Shown here: in pieces, positions 14,108 through 17,520 of the stretch
Layout: the number at the start of each line of letters is the position of its first letter
How positions within the stretch are numbered: the stretch's first letter is position 1
Assembly (NCBI GenBank): GCA_027030435.1
Contig: JALVEX010000034.1
Location: forward strand, 1 to 17,520
Direction of reading: 5' to 3'
From: Paracoccaceae bacterium
GTDB taxonomy: Bacteria > Pseudomonadota > Alphaproteobacteria > Rhodobacterales > Rhodobacteraceae
Length of the DNA: 17,520 nt
Position numbers and translations under genes: made by a program
The notes under the pieces: generated by a model
Database searches by the model: none
The model's input: only the letters and a program-made list of their open reading frames with translations
Told to the model about the DNA's origin: nothing

Positions 14108-14172
14108 AGCGGAGCATTCCACTTATCCGGGGAATTCCCGATCTTCCCTGCGGCATTCCGTGCCTCGGGAAC

Positions 14173-14201
14173 TTGACGCATATTAAAATGCGAATTCAAA
14201 T
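14173..14201 (+). promoter_or_regulatory. Candidate petABC promoter with a palindrome in its spacer
   Basis: TTGACG (14173-14178) is 17 bases from TCAAAT (14196-14201). The spacer region carries the near-palindrome CGCAT-ATTAAA-ATGCG (14177-14192), which overlaps the end of the -35 box and could be an operator. The predicted start is near 14208, giving a leader of about 145 bases before the petA GTG. Confidence 0.5.
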
Positions 14202-14205
14202 AGAT

Positions 14206-14283
14206 GACGGGATATTTTTCCATCCGTAAAAACCCGTCTGGACGAAGGTTCAATACCTGTCTAAACAGGCAGCGAAGCGCTGC
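14206..14283 (+). other. Structured leader of petABC: three consecutive hairpins
   Basis: First, GACGGG (14206-14211) pairs with CCCGTC (14233-14238), and inside it TTTTT (14215-14219) pairs with AAAAA (14228-14232) after a 3-base bulge. Second, CCTGT (14256-14260) pairs with ACAGG (14265-14269) around CTAA. Third, GCAGCG (14269-14274) pairs with CGCTGC (14278-14283) around AAG; it shares one base with the second. None is followed by a T-run. They occupy the 5' half of the predicted petABC leader. I recognise no known riboswitch class. Confidence 0.5.
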
Positions 14284-14340
14284 GAACAACTCGCACCGGT
14301 CAGGCCGTTGCGGGTGTGTCGTTTTGAGATAGGCTACCAT

Positions 14341-14346
14341 AGGAGG
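14341..14346 (+). promoter_or_regulatory. Ribosome binding site that fixes the petA GTG start
   Basis: AGGAGG is a full-consensus Shine-Dalgarno 7 bases before GTG at 14354. The nearby ATG at 14361 is in another frame, so GTG is the start. Confidence 0.85.
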
Positions 14347-14353
14347 CTTCCCC

Positions 14354-14917
14354 GTGTCCCATGCAGAGGATTACGACAGCGACCGCAGGGATTTCCTGTA
14401 TTACGCGACAGCGGGCGTCGGCACGGTGCTCACCGGAGCTGCCGTCTGGCCGCTGATCGATCAGATGAACCCGAGCGCGGATGTGAAGGCGCTTTCCTCG
14501 ATCCGGGTGCCGATTGATGGTGTCGAGGCCGGCACGCAGATCACGGTGAAATGGCGCGGCAAGCCGGTTTTCATCCGCCGCCGCGATCAGGAAGATATCG
14601 AAAGAGCGCGCAAGACGAAGATCGAGGATCTCGTGGATCCGCTTGCCCGCAACGCCAACCTTCCCCCCGATGCACCCGCCACGGATGAAAACCGCACGCT
14701 CGATGAAAAGGGCGAGTGGCTGGTTGAAATGGGGGTCTGCACACATCTGGGCTGTGTGCCGCTTGGCAACAAGGCCGGTGATTTTGGCGGATGGTTCTGC
14801 CCCTGCCACGGCTCGCACTATGATAGCGCGGGGCGCATCCGCAAGGGCCCAGCGCCGCAGAATCTGCCCATACCCGTGGCAACATTCGTTGACGAAAACA
14901 CGATCAAGCTGGGCTAG
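14354..14917 (+). CDS. petA: Ubiquinol-cytochrome c reductase iron-sulfur subunit (Rieske protein)
   Basis: A 187-residue Rieske [2Fe-2S] protein of the cytochrome bc1 complex, which accepts the first electron from ubiquinol at the Qo site and swings to cytochrome c1. The N-terminus has a twin-arginine motif (DRRDFLYY, residues 10-17) before the single membrane anchor (about 18-37), consistent with Tat export. MNPSADVKAL (38-47) is the flexible hinge. The cluster ligands are Cys129 and His131 in CTHLGC and Cys149 and His152 in CPCHGSHY; Cys134 and Cys151 form the stabilising disulfide. It starts at GTG behind AGGAGG. First gene of petABC; petB follows after 12 bases. Confidence 0.98.
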   Translation: MSHAEDYDSDRRDFLYYATAGVGTVLTGAAVWPLIDQMNPSADVKALSSIRVPIDGVEAGTQITVKWRGKPVFIRRRDQEDIERARKTKIEDLVDPLARNANLPPDAPATDENRTLDEKGEWLVEMGVCTHLGCVPLGNKAGDFGGWFCPCHGSHYDSAGRIRKGPAPQNLPIPVATFVDENTIKLG

Positions 14918-14929
14918 GGGGAGAGCGAA

Positions 14930-16255
14930 ATGTCTGGAATTCCTCACGACCACTACGAGCCGAAGACGAGCTTCGAGCGCTGGCTGGATCAGCGCCTGCC
15001 GATCGTTCGCCTCATCTATGACACGATCATGATCCCCACCCCGAAGAACCTCAACTGGATGTGGATCTGGGGGATCGTGCTTGTTTTCTGCCTGGCGCTG
15101 CAAATCGTTACAGGCATCGTGCTGGCCATGCACTACACGCCGCATATCGATCTGGCCTTTGCCAGCGTCGAGCACATCATGCGGGATGTGAACGCCGGCC
15201 ACATGCTGCGCTACCTGCATGCAAACGGCGCCTCGCTGTTCTTCTTCGCGGTTTATGTGCACATCTTCCGCGGGCTCTACTACGGCTCCTACAAATCGCC
15301 GCGTGAGGTCACCTGGATCATCGGCATGCTCATCTATCTCGCCATGATGGCCACGGCCTTCATGGGCTATGTGCTGCCCTGGGGGCAGATGAGCTTCTGG
15401 GGCGCCACGGTGATCACCGGGCTCTTCGGCGCCATCCCCTGGGTGGGCGAAGCCCTTCAGACATGGCTCCTCGGCGGCCCGGCGGTGGACAACCCCACGC
15501 TAAACCGCTTCTTCTCGCTTCACTACCTGCTGCCCTTCGTCATCGCCGCTCTGGTGGCGCTGCACATCTGGGCATTCCACACCACCGGCAACAGCAATCC
15601 GGCCGGCGTGGAAGTGCGGCGCGGATCGAAGGAAGAGGCCGAGAGGGATACGCTCCCCTTCTGGCCCTATTTCGTGATCAAGGATCTGTTTGCGCTGGCG
15701 GTGGTTCTGGTGGTGTTTTTCGCGATTGTCGGCTTCATGCCCAATTACCTTGGCCACCCCGATAACTACACCGAGGCCAATCCGCTGGTAACGCCGGCGC
15801 ATATCGTGCCCGAGTGGTATTTCCTGCCCTTCTACGCGATCCTCAGGGCATTCACGGCGGATGTCTGGGTGGTGCAGCTGGCAAGCTGGATCACCGGCGG
15901 CATCGTCAATGCCAAGTTCTTCGGCGTGCTGGCGATGTTCGGCTCGATCATCGTGATGCTGCTCGTGCCCTGGCTCGATACCTCACGCGTGCGCTCGGGC
16001 CGCTACCGGCCGATGTTCAAGTGGTGGTTTGCCCTGCTGGTGCTCGATTTCATCGTGCTGATGTGGGCCGGGGCCATGCCGGCAGAGCCGCCCTATTCCA
16101 CGATCGCCCTGATCGGAGCGGCATACTGGTTTGCCTATTTCCTCGTGGTTCTGCCGCTGCTCGGCGTGATCGAAAAGCCGCTGCCGCAGCCCAGCACGAT
16201 CGAGGAAGATTTCATCGCCCATTACGGCGGCGCCAATGATACGCCGGCCGAGTGA
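14930..16255 (+). CDS. petB: Cytochrome b of the bc1 complex
   Basis: A 441-residue full-length cytochrome b (not split as in b6f), with eight membrane helices carrying haems bL and bH and the Qo and Qi quinone sites. Haem ligands are His97, His111, His198 and His212, the same numbers as in R. capsulatus. PEWY at 294-297 lines the Qo site, and GYVLPWGQMSFWGATVIT (about 146-163) includes the cd1-helix region. The start ATG has a GGGGAGAG stretch upstream. petC follows closely, with its start 13 bases after the petB stop, so the three subunits are made from one transcript. Confidence 0.98.
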   Translation: MSGIPHDHYEPKTSFERWLDQRLPIVRLIYDTIMIPTPKNLNWMWIWGIVLVFCLALQIVTGIVLAMHYTPHIDLAFASVEHIMRDVNAGHMLRYLHANGASLFFFAVYVHIFRGLYYGSYKSPREVTWIIGMLIYLAMMATAFMGYVLPWGQMSFWGATVITGLFGAIPWVGEALQTWLLGGPAVDNPTLNRFFSLHYLLPFVIAALVALHIWAFHTTGNSNPAGVEVRRGSKEEAERDTLPFWPYFVIKDLFALAVVLVVFFAIVGFMPNYLGHPDNYTEANPLVTPAHIVPEWYFLPFYAILRAFTADVWVVQLASWITGGIVNAKFFGVLAMFGSIIVMLLVPWLDTSRVRSGRYRPMFKWWFALLVLDFIVLMWAGAMPAEPPYSTIALIGAAYWFAYFLVVLPLLGVIEKPLPQPSTIEEDFIAHYGGANDTPAE

Positions 16256-16268
16256 GAAAGGATCAGAA

Positions 16269-17099
16269 ATGATGATCAGGAAACTCACAGCAACCGCCCT
16301 GACCACCCTTGCCCTTACCACCGGCAGCGTATTTGCCAGCGGGGCCGGGGGGCATACGGAAGATGTCGCCTTCTCCTTCGAAGGCCCCTTCGGCACCTAT
16401 GACAAGCTCCAGCTTCAGCGCGGCCTGAAGATCTATACGGAGGTCTGTTCGTCCTGCCACGGGCTGAAATACGTGCCTATCCGCACGCTTTCCGATCCCG
16501 GCGGCCCCGAACTGCCGGAAGATTGGGTGCGCGCCTATGCGGCGCAGTTCGAGGTGCCGGATGACAGCGAGGATGCCGAGCCCGGCGATACCCGCCCGGC
16601 GAAGCCCTCCGATCACTTCCCGGAATCGGCCGATCCCAATGCGCCTGACCTTTCGCTGATGGCAAAGGCGCGGGCGGGCTTCCATGGCCCCGAAGGCACC
16701 GGGATCAATCAGCTGATCAAGGGCATCGGAGGCCCCGAACACATCTACTCGATCCTGACCGGTTTCACCGGTGAGGAGAAGGAGGAAGCGGGCACAACCT
16801 TCTATGAGAACAAGGCCTTTTCCACCGGCTGGATTTCCATGCCGCCGCCGCTTTCGGGCGAGGATGTGGAATTCGACGATGGCGCACCCAATGATCTTCA
16901 TTCGGAGGCCAAGGATGTGGCCGCCTTCCTGATGTGGGCTGCCGAGCCCAAGATGATGGCGCGCAAGAAGGCCGGTTTCGTGGCGGTGATCATGCTGATC
17001 ATCTTCTCCTCGCTTCTTTACCTCACCAACAAGACCTTGTGGATGCCGGTGAAGAAGCAGGCGAAGGAAGCGGCGAAGAAGGCAGCACGAAAAGCCTGA
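16269..17099 (+). CDS. petC: Cytochrome c1 of the bc1 complex
   Basis: A 276-residue cytochrome c1, anchored in the membrane with its haem domain in the periplasm, passing electrons from the Rieske cluster to soluble or membrane cytochrome c. The signal peptide ends near ASG (about residue 25). The haem c site is CSSCH (60-64) and the axial Met is Met191 in GWISMPPPL. The C-terminal anchor lies near 240-263, followed by a Lys-rich tail. An acidic insertion (about 95-108: EVPDDSEDAEPGD) resembles the docking region of alphaproteobacterial c1. Only the two haem cysteines are present; the extra disulfide of Rhodobacter c1 is missing, and Ile189 lies two residues before the Met ligand. ATG 16269 has AAAGGA 6 nt upstream; ATG 16272 is a less likely start. 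A terminator follows. Confidence 0.97.
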   Translation: MMIRKLTATALTTLALTTGSVFASGAGGHTEDVAFSFEGPFGTYDKLQLQRGLKIYTEVCSSCHGLKYVPIRTLSDPGGPELPEDWVRAYAAQFEVPDDSEDAEPGDTRPAKPSDHFPESADPNAPDLSLMAKARAGFHGPEGTGINQLIKGIGGPEHIYSILTGFTGEEKEEAGTTFYENKAFSTGWISMPPPLSGEDVEFDDGAPNDLHSEAKDVAAFLMWAAEPKMMARKKAGFVAVIMLIIFSSLLYLTNKTLWMPVKKQAKEAAKKAARKA

Positions 17100-17125
17100 A
17101 CTCCCGGCTGATGACGAGATGAAAG

Positions 17126-17153
17126 CGCGCTCCTTTTCGGGGGCGCGTTTTTT
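17126..17153 (+). terminator. Rho-independent terminator of petABC
   Basis: CGCGCTCC pairs with GGGGCGCG (8 bp, one G-U) around TTTTCG and is followed by six T residues and a C. It starts 27 bases after the petC stop. Its 3' edge touches the stop codon of the convergent thiQ-like gene, for which the same hairpin could act as a weaker terminator (TTTC on that strand). Confidence 0.9.
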
Positions 17154-17520
17154 CTATCGCGCACCGAGATAGCGGCGCAGCGCCTCGGGCGGGTTCTCGA
17201 AGATGTCTGTCGTCGGGATCGGAGGATGAGCCAGGCCCTCATCCACGAGCACGACAAGATCCGCGAACATGCGCGCGTCATCGGGATCATGGGTGACCAT
17301 GAGCACGGTGTTGCCGGTTTCATCCGCGATTTCGGCAAGGAGCGAGAGCATCTCCCGCTTGAGCGCCGGGCCGAGAGCCGCGAAGGGCTCATCGAGCAGC
17401 ATCAGGGGCTTGTTGCGCAGAAGGGCGCGGGCGAGGGCCACGCGGCTTTGCTGCCCGCCCGAGAGATCGGCCGGCCTGCGGTGGCCGAGCCCCTCAAGGC
17501 CGGTTCGCTTCATGGCCTGT
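17154..17520 (-). CDS. thiQ: ABC transporter ATP-binding protein, ThiQ-like (thiamine uptake), partial
   Basis: The C-terminal 121 complete codons of an ABC ATPase; the Walker A region lies beyond the right edge. Visible are the signature LSGGQQSRVALARALLR, Walker B LMLLDEP with the catalytic Glu, and the H-loop histidine in MVTHDPDDA. The C-terminus is short, ending soon after the H-loop with no regulatory domain. This and the wording PFAALGPALKREM point to ThiQ, the ATPase of the ThiBPQ thiamine/TPP importer. The family call (ABC ATPase) is certain; the substrate is inferred. The D-loop reads AALGP where SALDP is usual. Confidence 0.75.
   Translation of the reverse strand, partial: QAMKRTGLEGLGHRRPADLSGGQQSRVALARALLRNKPLMLLDEPFAALGPALKREMLSLLAEIADETGNTVLMVTHDPDDARMFADLVVLVDEGLAHPPIPTTDIFENPPEALRRYLGAR

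Noticed and set aside
14130..14171. GGGAATTCCC palindrome and a TTCCCG...CGGGAA pairing as a terminator for the 92-residue gene
   Set aside because: The loop is 25 bases and no T-run follows, so termination is not supported; possibly chance or part of the upstream pet control region.
14204..14332. A 42-codon open frame within the petABC leader
   Set aside because: It has no ribosome site, starts at about the predicted transcription start, and its product is Arg/Asn-rich with no recognisable character. The hairpins explain the region better.
14300..15262. A 320-codon minus-strand open frame across petA and petB
   Set aside because: It spans two certain genes and their junction, and reads as a low-complexity shadow.
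1..17520. Defence, mobile or CRISPR-type systems
   Set aside because: No transposase, integrase, direct repeat array, nuclease or toxin-antitoxin pair was seen; gene content and codon use look uniform and chromosomal.

Overview
The window looks like ordinary core chromosome of an alphaproteobacterium, most likely from the Rhodobacterales. This rests on the high G+C coding style, a Rhodobacter-type outer-membrane porin, a petABC cluster whose cytochrome b haem ligands fall at the same residue numbers as in Rhodobacter capsulatus, and DUF2125, DUF3576 and TIGR03862-type proteins that are typical of alphaproteobacteria. I see no IS element, prophage, CRISPR array, tRNA or rRNA. Genes are dense and nearly all are recognisable families. 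I did not find an obvious new multi-gene system. The most interesting material is regulatory and at the level of single residues.

Layout, left to right. A partial pmbA/tldE (minus, runs off the left edge) lies behind a DUF2125 periplasmic-type protein (minus, 921-2435) that has its own terminator. Divergent from these is a tight plus-strand cluster (2551-6475): SDR oxidoreductase, crotonase-fold protein, MscS-family channel and TIGR03862 flavoprotein. The ends of the first two genes overlap, and so do those of the last two. Facing it is a minus-strand cluster read as DUF3576 lipoprotein, leuS, lptE, holA (11115 down to 6484). Its last three genes overlap; the DUF3576 gene is separated from leuS by a terminator-like hairpin. 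A highly conserved-looking porin gene (11379-12299) follows, with a long, inverted-repeat-bearing leader and a UUCG-capped terminator, then a YggS/PROSC-type PLP protein (12408-13061).

From 13052 to 13828 lies a type II (RibH2-like) lumazine synthase on the minus strand. It is headed by a clear FMN riboswitch and a 9-bp hairpin that buries its Shine-Dalgarno sequence. Divergent from the riboswitch is a well-made promoter driving a 92-residue, lysine-free protein of unknown function. The petABC operon for cytochrome bc1 (14354-17099) follows a structured leader and ends at a strong terminator. A partial ThiQ-like ABC ATPase enters from the right edge on the minus strand.

Functionally the region serves housekeeping: respiration (bc1), riboflavin synthesis under FMN feedback, leucyl-tRNA charging, replication clamp loading, LPS assembly, outer-membrane permeability, osmotic safety and thiamine uptake. 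Points worth a second look are the crotonase with both catalytic glutamates replaced, the cytochrome c1 without the Rhodobacter disulfide but with a beta-branched residue beside its Met ligand, the riboswitch expression platform, and the leaders of petABC and the porin gene.
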